In this document: piece after piece, positions 44,667 through 54,438 of the stretch
Layout of the letters: each line of letters opens with the position of its first letter
Numbering within the stretch: position 1 is the stretch's first letter
Source: Candidatus Stoquefichus sp. SB1
Lineage (GTDB): Bacteria; Bacillota_I; Bacilli_A; Erysipelotrichales; Coprobacillaceae
Assembly: GCF_001244545.1 (NCBI RefSeq)
Contig: NZ_LN852695.1
Span: forward strand, 775,158-839,157
Length of the DNA stretch: 64,000 bases
Direction of reading: 5' to 3'
The notes under the pieces: generated by a model
Database searches by the model: none
Told to the model about the DNA's origin: nothing
The model's input: the letters and a program-made list of their open reading frames with translations, nothing else
Translations under genes and position numbers: made by a program

Positions 44667-45527
44667 ATGATTATTGATAAAATGTGTGCACTTAAAAATT
44701 TAACATCTCAAGAGAAAGCAGTTGTTGAATATATTTTAGATAATCCAAAAGATTTACTTGATATGAATGTTAATGAATTGGCAAAGGCAAGTTATACTTC
44801 ATCATCAACAGTCATTCGATTATGTAAAAAATTAGAAATGAAAGGTTTTGCTGATCTTAAATTTATTTATGCAGCTGAATTTCCAGTGATGATGAAACAA
44901 AGAGAAATGGTAAAGACAAAACCATTTGATGAATCATCTTCAATAGATGATATTATGAATACTCTCCCTTTTGTATATTTAAAAACAATGGATTATACAA
45001 AAAGTGTGTTATCAAGAAATACGATTATCAGAATTACAAATTTAATGAAACAGGCAAGAAGAATAGAGATTTATGGTGATGGAGTGAATTATGATTTAGC
45101 AAGAATGATGGCTTATCAATTTGAAAAAGTCCATAAAGATTGCTTTGTTTATAATGCTTCACATTGGGAACATATTAAGTATTTGGAATATCAAAAGATA
45201 CCCACATTAGCAATTCTTTTGTCTCATACTGGGAAGAATCCAATGGTGATTGATGCTGCAAAAAGATTAAAAGAAAGTGGTATTAAAACTGTTTCTATTT
45301 CATGTAATAGTGATATGCGATTAGCCAATATCACTGATGAGAATATTCAAATTATGGATGGTAGAAATCAATTGGAACTATCAACAACAACTTTTACAGT
45401 TGCTGTTCAATATGTTTTAGATATTTGTATAACATCTTTGATGTTACATCATATGGATATCATTGGTGAAGTCAGTTTAAAATTAGCTAATGCTAGAGCA
45501 GAATGGCAAAATGAAAAAGTGAAATAA
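44667..45527 (+). CDS. RpiR-family transcriptional regulator
   Basis: The 286-residue protein has an RpiR helix-turn-helix (about residues 36-57; NELAKASYTSSSTVIRLCKK) and a SIS domain (about 125-260; RIEIYGDGVNYDLARMMAYQ and LAILLSHTGKNPMVI). The ATG at 44667 follows GAGGGTGG; an in-frame ATG at 44634 lacks such a site. It lies between a beta-glucoside-type PTS IIC and a GH1 gene and probably controls both; a TTTTGGA palindrome before the GH1 gene, and TTTTGGA half-sites before the IIC, are candidate targets. Confidence 0.88.
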   Translation: MIIDKMCALKNLTSQEKAVVEYILDNPKDLLDMNVNELAKASYTSSSTVIRLCKKLEMKGFADLKFIYAAEFPVMMKQREMVKTKPFDESSSIDDIMNTLPFVYLKTMDYTKSVLSRNTIIRITNLMKQARRIEIYGDGVNYDLARMMAYQFEKVHKDCFVYNASHWEHIKYLEYQKIPTLAILLSHTGKNPMVIDAAKRLKESGIKTVSISCNSDMRLANITDENIQIMDGRNQLELSTTTFTVAVQYVLDICITSLMLHHMDIIGEVSLKLANARAEWQNEKVK

Positions 45528-45544
45528 ATATATCAAAATAACTT

Positions 45545-45580
45545 ATCATGAGTTCATGATTTTGGAGTGTTGTTCCAAAA
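45545..45580. promoter_or_regulatory. Two abutting palindromes before the GH1 gene
   Basis: ATCATGA-GT-TCATGAT (45545-45560) adjoins TTTTGGA-N7-TCCAAAA (45560-45580). Both have perfect 7-bp arms. A TATAAT lies downstream at 45616-45621. Operator function is inferred from position. Confidence 0.45.
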
Positions 45581-45613
45581 TGAAGAAAAAGGCAAGTCAA
45601 AATCAAAAAATAA

Positions 45614-47138
<1,525 letters not shown>

Positions 47139-47219
47139 AAATCATTCAATAATTCTCTTATTGTATGAGTTGATTGTCTGATAAAAAAACTTTATACTAG
47201 GTGGGATTGGAGGTTCATT

Positions 47220-48149
47220 ATGGAATTAAGTTTGTTATTAATGCAACAGATATGTCAGTTGTTTATTATGATTTTTTTAGGTTTTATGTTAGTGAAAACA
47301 AAAACATTAAGTACTCAAGATAGTAAAGTGATTTCAAAAGTTATTTTATTTGTTGTGTCACCTTGCGCTATTTTGACATCTTTTATGATTGAATTTACAC
47401 CAGATAAATTATTTGGTTTAGGATTGGCTTTATTAGGAGCTATTATTGTTCATATTATTTATATACCTTTAACAGAGTTATTAGGGAAAATATTCGGGTT
47501 TGCACCGATTGAAAAAGCAACTATTATATATTCTAATTCAGGTAATTTAATTATTCCTTTGGTAGGAGCTATTTTAGGAAAGAAATGGGTTTTGTATACG
47601 AGTGGATATATGATTGTCCAAACCATTCTTTTATGGACACATGCGAAAAGTTTAGTATGTAATGAAAGACAATATGATATAAAGAAGATTTTCTTAAATG
47701 TGAATGTTATAGCAATTATGATTGGTATTCTTTTGTTTCTGTCCCAGTTTCAATTACCTGCTTTGGTTGTGACAACTTTTGATAAAGTAGGGAGTATGAT
47801 AGGACCACTTGCTATGATTGTCATTGGCATGTTAATTGGTGAAATGAATTTTAAAGATATTTTTAGTGAAAAGAGAACTTATCTTATTTGTTTGATGAGA
47901 TTAATTGTTTATCCACTTATAACTGTTTTGGTATTTCGTCTTACTGGTTTATCAACGATTTCATCTGATGCGAATCAAATCTTTTTGATTACTATTTTAG
48001 CAGCCAGTGCACCTGCTGCAGCAACCATTACGCAATTTGCTCAACTATATAACAAACATCCTGGTTATGCCAGTATTATGAATGTGATGAGTGTTATCTT
48101 TAGTATTATCAGTATGCCTTTGATGGTTATGCTTTATCAATTATTATAG
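47220..48149 (+). CDS. AEC-family transporter (auxin efflux carrier family)
   Basis: The 309-residue membrane protein has about ten hydrophobic segments arranged as two halves (to about residue 145 and from about 165 on). Motifs such as VISKVILFVVSPCAILTSF, IYSNSGNLIIPLVGAILG and the C-terminal AAPAAATITQFAQLY are typical of AEC/YfdV-type carriers, which move organic acids or amino acids. GGAGG precedes the ATG. It is not obviously linked to its neighbours, a GH1 gene and a BrnQ transporter; the substrate is not known. Confidence 0.88.
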   Translation: MELSLLLMQQICQLFIMIFLGFMLVKTKTLSTQDSKVISKVILFVVSPCAILTSFMIEFTPDKLFGLGLALLGAIIVHIIYIPLTELLGKIFGFAPIEKATIIYSNSGNLIIPLVGAILGKKWVLYTSGYMIVQTILLWTHAKSLVCNERQYDIKKIFLNVNVIAIMIGILLFLSQFQLPALVVTTFDKVGSMIGPLAMIVIGMLIGEMNFKDIFSEKRTYLICLMRLIVYPLITVLVFRLTGLSTISSDANQIFLITILAASAPAAATITQFAQLYNKHPGYASIMNVMSVIFSIISMPLMVMLYQLL

Positions 48150-48198
48150 TTGCATTCTTTTCTCAATTTGTTACAATAATAAACATTGAGGTGTGAGT

Positions 48199-49485
48199 AT
48201 GAAGACATTAAAGAGAAAAGAACTCTTGTTTATAGGTTTAACATTATTTTCGATGTTTTTTGGGGCGGGAAATTTAATCTTTCCGCCATTTTTAGGGGAG
48301 CAGGCAGGCCATCTGGCTTGGCTTGCAATGTTTGGTTTTATTATCAGTGCAGTTGGATTACCAGTGCTAGGAGTGATTGCAGTCGCTAAATCTGGTGGTT
48401 TAAAAGCATTGGCTGGACGTGTCCATCCTCAATTTGCATTTATCTTTACGTTGCTGATTTATTTATCCATTGGACCATGTTTAGCCATTCCACGAACAGC
48501 AAGTACATCATTTGAGATGGCAGTTGTTCCTTTTATTGGTGATTATGGAAGCATTGCACAGATTATTTATTCATGTGTTTTCTTTTCAATTGCGCTCTAT
48601 ATGGCTTTGAATCCAGAGAAATTATCAGATCGTTTAGGGAAAGTTTTATGTCCGATTTTGTTATGTCTAATTGGGATTATTTTTGTTGGTAGTTTTTTTG
48701 CTGGAACTTTTCAATATGGTGCTAGTGTTGAACCTTATAGCAGTCAAGCATTTGTTCAAGGTTTTTTAGATGGATATCAGACAATGGATACAATTGCAGC
48801 TTTAAATTTTGGAATTATCATTGCTTTAAATATTCAAAGTAAAGGCATTAAGGATTCTAAAACAATTGTTTCTTCAACAATGAAAGCTGGTGTCATTGCT
48901 GGGATATGTCTAACATTGGTTTATTGTGCTTTGTTACATATTGGAGGACTAGCAGGATATATCAATGGTTATCATCTTAATGGGGCGCAAACACTGATGC
49001 AGTTTGTTCGCTATTTATTTCAAAATACTGGTGTGATTATACTAGGTGCAACTTTCTTTATTGCTTGTTTAAATACTTGTATAGGTTTAATTTGTTGTTG
49101 TAGTGAATACTTCTGTGAAATTGTTCCTCAAATCAGTTATAAAAAATGGGCATTTCTATTTGCGTTCATCAGTATGGTTATTTCTAATATTGGTTTAGAT
49201 ATGATTCTTAAGGTTTCTATTCCTGTACTCCATTTTCTTTATCCATTATCAATTGTTTTGATTGTTTTGGCATTTATACATCAGTGGATAGAGAGATATT
49301 CATATGTCTATCAAATCACAATGTTGTTGACAGGTATTGGAAGTATTCTTGGATTATTACCAGGACTAGGACTTGATTATCAATGGTTACATTATATTCC
49401 ATTGTTTGATCAATCATTAGGCTGGATAGTTTTTACTGTTTTAGGGTTTTTATTAGGAATAGTATTTTCTAAAAAAGAAAATTAA
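48199..49485 (+). CDS. brnQ: Branched-chain amino acid transporter (BrnQ/LIVCS family)
   Basis: The 428-residue membrane protein begins with the family signature FIGLTLFSMFFGAGNLIFPPF, followed by GLPVLGVIAVAKSGG and SIGPCLAIPRTASTSFEM, all characteristic of BrnQ sodium-coupled carriers for leucine, isoleucine and valine; about 12 hydrophobic segments are present. The ATG at 48199 follows TGAGGTG; a GTG six bases earlier is possible. It may complement the ilvB pathway at the start of the window, but no regulatory link is visible. Confidence 0.93.
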   Translation: MKTLKRKELLFIGLTLFSMFFGAGNLIFPPFLGEQAGHLAWLAMFGFIISAVGLPVLGVIAVAKSGGLKALAGRVHPQFAFIFTLLIYLSIGPCLAIPRTASTSFEMAVVPFIGDYGSIAQIIYSCVFFSIALYMALNPEKLSDRLGKVLCPILLCLIGIIFVGSFFAGTFQYGASVEPYSSQAFVQGFLDGYQTMDTIAALNFGIIIALNIQSKGIKDSKTIVSSTMKAGVIAGICLTLVYCALLHIGGLAGYINGYHLNGAQTLMQFVRYLFQNTGVIILGATFFIACLNTCIGLICCCSEYFCEIVPQISYKKWAFLFAFISMVISNIGLDMILKVSIPVLHFLYPLSIVLIVLAFIHQWIERYSYVYQITMLLTGIGSILGLLPGLGLDYQWLHYIPLFDQSLGWIVFTVLGFLLGIVFSKKEN

Positions 49486-49515
49486 CTGATATATTCTCTA
49501 GTTTTGTCGATAGAC

Positions 49516-49584
49516 TTGCAATTCAGTTTCAATATGTTATACTACTTAATAAATATAAGTCCTTTTAAAGGGCTTGTTTTCTTT
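49516..49584 (+). promoter_or_regulatory. Promoter and hairpin leader of the CaCA exchanger gene
   Basis: TTGCAA (49516-49521) and TATACT (49538-49543), spacer 16, give a start near 49550. Directly after it AAGTCCTT and AAGGGCTT (49557-49575) form a hairpin followed by GTTTTCTTT. The hairpin could be an attenuator, or a late terminator for brnQ read-through. Confidence 0.45.
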
Positions 49585-49603
49585 ATAATAATAAGGAGGA
49601 TTT

Positions 49604-50545
49604 ATGTTACTGAATATCATTTTATTAATTGTCGGTTTTGTTTTGTTGATTAAGGGTGCTGATGTGTTTGTAGAAGGAGCATCAAAAGTTGCTGCGTTAT
49701 TACATATTCCACAGATTGTGATTGGATTAACGATTGTGGCTTTTGGGACAAGTGCACCTGAAGCGGCTGTGAGTATTACTTCATCATTTCATGGAACATC
49801 AGGAATTGCGATTGGTAATATTATTGGGAGTAATATTGCTAATGTTTTATTAATATTAGGTGTGGCTGGAATGATTGGTGAATTAGTTGTTAAGAAAAAT
49901 ACTTTCTTTATAGAAACACCATTTGTTCTTGTGATTACTGTAGTCCTTTTGTTTTTAGGATATGCAGATGAAAATATTTCTCGCATAGATGGTGTTATTT
50001 TATGGCTTTTCTTTTTAGTCTTTTTATATTATTTATATCGTTTAACAAAACGTGGTGATGATAGTGCAATTGATGATATTCCTGAATTAGATGAAAATGA
50101 TCGTTTATGGAAACTCATTGTGATGATTGTTTTAGGAATTGTTTGTGTTGTTGTTGGAAGTCAGGTGACTGTTGATGCTGCCAGTCAAATTGCTCAGGCA
50201 TTTGGGGTGAGTGACCGTATTATTGGATTAACAATTGTTTCGATTGGAACTTCACTCCCTGAATTGGTAACGTCAGTGAGTGCTTCTTTGAAAGGTAGAA
50301 ATGATATTGCGATTGGAAATATTATTGGAAGTAATATTTTTAATATCTTGTTTGTGCTTGGAACAGCGGCTTTGGTTGCACCAGCTGGGATTCATTTTGC
50401 ACCTGGTTTCTTAATTGATGGATTGATTGCAATTGGTGCTGTTGTTATGTTTATGGTGTTTGTTGGAAAGAATATGAAGTTGAAAAAGTATGGTGCTTTT
50501 ATAATGTTGATATCGTATGTATGTTATTTGGTTTATATATTGTAA
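49604..50545 (+). CDS. Sodium/calcium exchanger family protein (CaCA)
   Basis: The 313-residue membrane protein shows the two alpha-repeats of the CaCA family in inverted halves: GLTIVAFGTSAPEAAVSI with GNIIGSNIANVLLILG in the first half and GLTIVSIGTSLPELVTSV with GNIIGSNIFNILFVLG in the second. These motifs hold the ion-binding Glu residues, so exchange of calcium against sodium or protons is likely. About ten hydrophobic segments are visible. A YrbG-type assignment fits the length. AAGGAGG precedes the ATG. It is transcribed alone and ends in a terminator. Confidence 0.95.
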   Translation: MLLNIILLIVGFVLLIKGADVFVEGASKVAALLHIPQIVIGLTIVAFGTSAPEAAVSITSSFHGTSGIAIGNIIGSNIANVLLILGVAGMIGELVVKKNTFFIETPFVLVITVVLLFLGYADENISRIDGVILWLFFLVFLYYLYRLTKRGDDSAIDDIPELDENDRLWKLIVMIVLGIVCVVVGSQVTVDAASQIAQAFGVSDRIIGLTIVSIGTSLPELVTSVSASLKGRNDIAIGNIIGSNIFNILFVLGTAALVAPAGIHFAPGFLIDGLIAIGAVVMFMVFVGKNMKLKKYGAFIMLISYVCYLVYIL

Positions 50546-50560
50546 AAAAATTCATGAGAG

Positions 50561-50595
50561 AAAGGGTTTACATGAAAAATGTAAGCCTTTTTATT
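50561..50595 (+). terminator. Terminator after the CaCA gene
   Basis: GGTTTACAT (within 50561-50573) pairs with ATGTAAGCC (50579-50587), one wobble, with AAA and TTTTT flanks. Confidence 0.7.
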
Positions 50596-50612
50596 TGGAT
50601 TTATGTATTATC

Positions 50613-50630
50613 TTGCTTGTTTTTTCACAA
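50613..50630. promoter_or_regulatory. Possible Rex-type redox operator before adhE
   Basis: TTGCTTGTTTTTTCACAA spans 18 bases with a good right half (TTCACAA) but a poor left half against the Rex pattern TTGTNA...TNACAA. Position, 50-70 bases before adhE, is right, but the match is weak. Confidence 0.25.
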
Positions 50631-50683
50631 GGAATATAGTATATTTACATTGTAAATTAAATTAATATTTCGGAGGAAAGAAA

Positions 50684-53353
50684 ATGGCAGAAAAAAAAGC
50701 TGTAAAAAAAGTTGAAGAACCAACTAATGAACAAATTGATGCTCATGTTGATGAGTTAGTTCAAAAAGCATTAGAGGCTCTTGAAAAGTTTGAATCTTTT
50801 GATCAAGATGCAGTTGACTACATCGTTGCAAAGTGTTCAGTTGCTGGGTTAGACCAACATGGTGTATTAGCAGAAGCAGCAGTTAAAGAAACAGGTAGAG
50901 GTGTTTTTGAAGACAAAGCTGTTAAGAACTTATTCGCTTGTGAATATGTAACAAGCAATCTTCGTCATTTAAAAACTGTAGGTATTATTAATGAAGATCC
51001 ATTAACTGGTATCACTGAAATCGCTGAACCAGTTGGGGTTGTTTGTGGTATCGTTCCAACAACAAATCCAACTTCTACAGTTATCTTCAAATCTTTAATT
51101 TCATTAAAAACAAGAAATCCAATTATCTTCTCATTCCATCCATCTGCTTATGAATGTTCAGTTCAAGCAGCTGAAGTTATCAGAGATGCTGCTGTTGCTG
51201 CTGGGGCTCCTGAAAACTGTATTCAATGGTTAGGATTACGTTCTATGTATGCAACAACTGCATTAATGAACCATCCAGGTGTAGCAACTATCTTAGCAAC
51301 TGGTGGTAATGCAATGGTTAAAGCTGCTTACTCTTGTGGTAAACCTGCTTTAGGTGTAGGTGCTGGTAACGTTCCTGCATATGTTGAAAAATCTTGTGTA
51401 TTAAAAAGAGCAGTTAACGATATCGTATTATCAAAATCATTTGATAATGGTATGATTTGTGCTTCTGAACAAGCTGCAATCGTTGACCAAGAAATCTATA
51501 AAGATTTTAAAGAAGAAATGAATCGTTTTAAAGTTTATTTCGTTAATGCTGATGAAAAAGCAAAACTTGAAACATTTATGTTTGGTTGTGCTTCTTATAC
51601 TGATAAAGTGAATGAAGCAAAATTAAATCCTAATGTTGTAGGTAAAGATGCAACTTGGATTGCTGAACAAGCTGGTTTCAAAGTACCAGAAGATACTCAA
51701 ATCATCTGTGCTGAATGTAAAGAAGTAGGTCCTAATGAACCATTAACAAGAGAAAAATTATCTCCAGTATTAGCTGTTTTAAAAGCAACTTCTACAAAAG
51801 ATGGTATTGAAAAATCAGCTGCAATGGTTGAATTCAATGGTTTAGGTCACTCAGCTGCAATTCATACTCAAAATCATGAAATTTCAGTAGAATTTGGTTT
51901 AAAATGTAAAGCAATTCGTGTTATTGAAAATGCTCCATCAACATTTGGTGGTATTGGTTCTGTTTATAATGCATTCATTCCTTCATTAACATTAGGATGT
52001 GGATCTTATGGACACAACTCAGTTTCTAATAACGTAAGTGCTGTAAACTTATTAAATATTAAGAGAATAGGGAGACGTAACAACAATATGCAATGGGTTA
52101 AACTTCCTCCAAAAATCTATTTTGAAAGAAATTCAATTAGATATTTAAGAGACATGAAAGTCATGGAAAAAGCAATGATTGTCACAGACAGAGGTATGTA
52201 CAATCTTGGTTATGTAGATAAGATCGAAGATGTTATTAAGAGAAGACGTAACAAAGTTGATATGGAATTATACTTTGATGTAGAACCAGATCCAAGTATT
52301 GACACTGTTAATGAAGGTGTTGAATTAATGAGAAAATTCCAACCAGATGTTATTATTGCATTAGGTGGAGGTTCTTCAATGGATGCTGCTAAAGTTATGT
52401 GGTTAATGTATGAACATCCAGAAGTTAACTTTGATGATATCAAACAAAAATTCATGGATATCAGAAAACGTGCATTCAAATTCCCTGAATTAGGAAAGAA
52501 AGCAAGATTAATTTGTATCCCAACGACTTCAGGTACAGGTTCAGAGGTAACTCCATTCGCTGTTATCACTGATAAACAAGCTAATAAGAAATATCCATTA
52601 ACTGACTACTCATTAACTCCAACAGTTGCTATTGTTGATCCAGAATTTGTTATGAGTTTACCTGCATCAATTGCTGCTGATACTGGAATTGACGTATTAA
52701 CTCATGCAGTAGAAGCTTATGTTTCTATCTTAGCATCTGACTTTACTGATGGATGGGCTAAACAAGCTGTTAAATTAGTATTTGATTACTTAGAAAGATC
52801 AGTTAAGAATGGTAAAAATGATCCAGAAGCAAGAGAAAAAATGCATAATGCAGCAACAATTGCTGGTATGGCATTCGCTAATGCTTTCTTAGGTATGAAC
52901 CACTCATTAGCTCATAAGATTGGTGGAGAATGGCATGTTCCTCATGGTCGTACAAATGGTATCTTATTACCACATGTTATTAGATATAACGGAACTATCC
53001 CTACTAAGTTAAATATCTGGCCAAAGATTGAAAACTATAAAGCTGATGTTAAATATATGGAATTAGCTCAATTAATTGGTTTAAATCCAAAAACTCCAGC
53101 TGAAGGTGTTGCTATGTTCGCTGATGCATGTGAAGAATTATGTGCAAAAGTTGGTGTTGCTTGCAACATTAAATCTCAAGGTATTGATAAAGATGCTTGG
53201 GAAGAATCAGTTCATAGAATGGCTATGAATGCTTATGAAGATCAATGTACTCCAGCAAACCCAAGAATGCCTATGGTACATGATATGGAAGCAATCTTAA
53301 GAATGATTTATGATTATGAATCTAAGTTTGCTGCTGAAGCATTAAAGAAATAA
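50684..53353 (+). CDS. adhE: Bifunctional aldehyde/alcohol dehydrogenase AdhE
   Basis: The 889-residue protein fuses an acetylating aldehyde dehydrogenase (about residues 1-440; catalytic C259 in NGMICASEQA, NTF-like GNVPAYVEKS) and an iron-dependent alcohol dehydrogenase (about 470-889; GGGSSMDAAKVMW, and the metal-binding histidines in NHSLAHKIGGEWHVPHGRTN). It converts acetyl-CoA to ethanol using two NADH and often forms long filaments called spirosomes. GGAGG lies before the ATG. The gene is monocistronic, and a weak Rex-like site precedes it. Its codon use is strongly biased (few CTG or CAG), as expected of a highly expressed fermentation gene. Confidence 0.97.
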   Translation: MAEKKAVKKVEEPTNEQIDAHVDELVQKALEALEKFESFDQDAVDYIVAKCSVAGLDQHGVLAEAAVKETGRGVFEDKAVKNLFACEYVTSNLRHLKTVGIINEDPLTGITEIAEPVGVVCGIVPTTNPTSTVIFKSLISLKTRNPIIFSFHPSAYECSVQAAEVIRDAAVAAGAPENCIQWLGLRSMYATTALMNHPGVATILATGGNAMVKAAYSCGKPALGVGAGNVPAYVEKSCVLKRAVNDIVLSKSFDNGMICASEQAAIVDQEIYKDFKEEMNRFKVYFVNADEKAKLETFMFGCASYTDKVNEAKLNPNVVGKDATWIAEQAGFKVPEDTQIICAECKEVGPNEPLTREKLSPVLAVLKATSTKDGIEKSAAMVEFNGLGHSAAIHTQNHEISVEFGLKCKAIRVIENAPSTFGGIGSVYNAFIPSLTLGCGSYGHNSVSNNVSAVNLLNIKRIGRRNNNMQWVKLPPKIYFERNSIRYLRDMKVMEKAMIVTDRGMYNLGYVDKIEDVIKRRRNKVDMELYFDVEPDPSIDTVNEGVELMRKFQPDVIIALGGGSSMDAAKVMWLMYEHPEVNFDDIKQKFMDIRKRAFKFPELGKKARLICIPTTSGTGSEVTPFAVITDKQANKKYPLTDYSLTPTVAIVDPEFVMSLPASIAADTGIDVLTHAVEAYVSILASDFTDGWAKQAVKLVFDYLERSVKNGKNDPEAREKMHNAATIAGMAFANAFLGMNHSLAHKIGGEWHVPHGRTNGILLPHVIRYNGTIPTKLNIWPKIENYKADVKYMELAQLIGLNPKTPAEGVAMFADACEELCAKVGVACNIKSQGIDKDAWEESVHRMAMNAYEDQCTPANPRMPMVHDMEAILRMIYDYESKFAAEALKK

Positions 53354-53361
53354 TAATGAAT

Positions 53362-53396
53362 AAAGGGTGTTGCTAATTTGCAACGCCTTTTCTTTT
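53362..53396 (+). terminator. Terminator after adhE
   Basis: GGTGTTGC and GCAACGCC (stem spanning 53362-53391, one wobble, A and T flanks) with loop TAATTT, followed by TTTTCTTTT. Confidence 0.8.
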
Positions 53397-53427
53397 GGCG
53401 TAAAATAGATTTGAGGATGTGATTGTT

Positions 53428-54294
53428 ATGTTTATTCAAACCCAAAAACAATATACGCAATTTGAAAGTGATGATCTTACAGAATTATTAGGACAAATGA
53501 CTTTTAAGATTAATAATTTTGGTTTATGGCAAAGTCAGCATGATACCAAAGTTCAATATATTTCTAATGATATTGAAATTGTTTATTATCGTGAAGGTGG
53601 TTCTATAACAAGAATTGGGAACAAGGAATATGAATGTCCACCAGGCAGTTTTCTGATTTTAGAACCTTATCAACTTAATGTCTCTATAAATCAAAAATAT
53701 TGCCAATATTCTTATTATTACTTTCATTTTGAAATAGAACCATTACATCTTAGAAAACAATTCTTATCAATGCTTACAAAACATGGTCATTTAATATATG
53801 CTCATGAAATGAAGGATTTTAGAGAAATGCTAGATCGTTTACTCATTGAAGCTAACGAAAAGGAAATCGGTTATTCTAGTATTATTACTTCTGCTTTGAT
53901 TAGAGTTGTTGTTGAAATTATGCGGGCACAATTAAAAAGAAGTCATGATAATCATATTCGCATTGTTCATTCACCTTATACAGATTTAGTCAATGAAGCT
54001 ATCCATTATATCCAAGAACATTTGTATGAATCTATTCGTTTGAATACAATGGCTCAAGATTTAGGTGTCTCAAAAGGTGTTTTATATAAAGCATTTATAG
54101 AAGTTCTTTCTATTCCTCCTGCTCAATATATTCATCAGGAGAAAATTCAATATGTACAAAGTCGTTTATTATTAGGAGAAAGTTTAACCGCTTTAGCACA
54201 GGAATTAGGTTATTCTTCAGCTTATCACTTATCTAAGGATTTTAAAAAGCAAGTAGGAGTAAGTCCAAGAGAATATAAGAAACATGTGAAATAA
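53428..54294 (+). CDS. AraC-family transcriptional regulator
   Basis: The 288-residue protein has an N-terminal cupin-like sensor domain (about residues 30-150; YYREGGSITRIGNKEYECPP and GSFLILEPYQ) and two C-terminal helix-turn-helix motifs (about 190-285; LNTMAQDLGVSKGVLYKAFI, ALAQELGYSSAYHLSKDFKK) ending in GVSPREYKK. The ATG at 53428 follows GAGGAT. The next gene, after a terminator on the same strand, is a flavin-dependent reductase that it may regulate. AraC proteins of this shape usually sense sugars or aromatics, but the ligand is not readable. Confidence 0.9.
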   Translation: MFIQTQKQYTQFESDDLTELLGQMTFKINNFGLWQSQHDTKVQYISNDIEIVYYREGGSITRIGNKEYECPPGSFLILEPYQLNVSINQKYCQYSYYYFHFEIEPLHLRKQFLSMLTKHGHLIYAHEMKDFREMLDRLLIEANEKEIGYSSIITSALIRVVVEIMRAQLKRSHDNHIRIVHSPYTDLVNEAIHYIQEHLYESIRLNTMAQDLGVSKGVLYKAFIEVLSIPPAQYIHQEKIQYVQSRLLLGESLTALAQELGYSSAYHLSKDFKKQVGVSPREYKKHVK

Positions 54295-54328
54295 AAAACA
54301 TATGCATAAATGTATATGTTTTTTACAT
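54293..54328 (+). terminator. Terminator overlapping the AraC gene stop codon
   Basis: AAAAAACATATGC (54293-54305) pairs with GTATATGTTTTTT (54312-54324), one wobble; the last stop-codon bases begin the stem. Confidence 0.75.
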
Positions 54329-54438
54329 AAATACGTATGTTTTGTATATTTGTAAGTGCTATCATATGGATAAAGAAATCATTGCATGTGAAATGAAGAA
54401 AGGAAAATGTATAAGGATAAATTATACAAGGATAGACA

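Noticed and set aside
48186-48389. 67-codon plus-strand frame at the start of brnQ
   Set aside because: Different frame of the strongly supported BrnQ N-terminus; stops early and has no signature.
52210-52569. 119-codon minus-strand frame inside adhE
   Set aside because: Shadow of a strongly biased gene; no start signals and no family.
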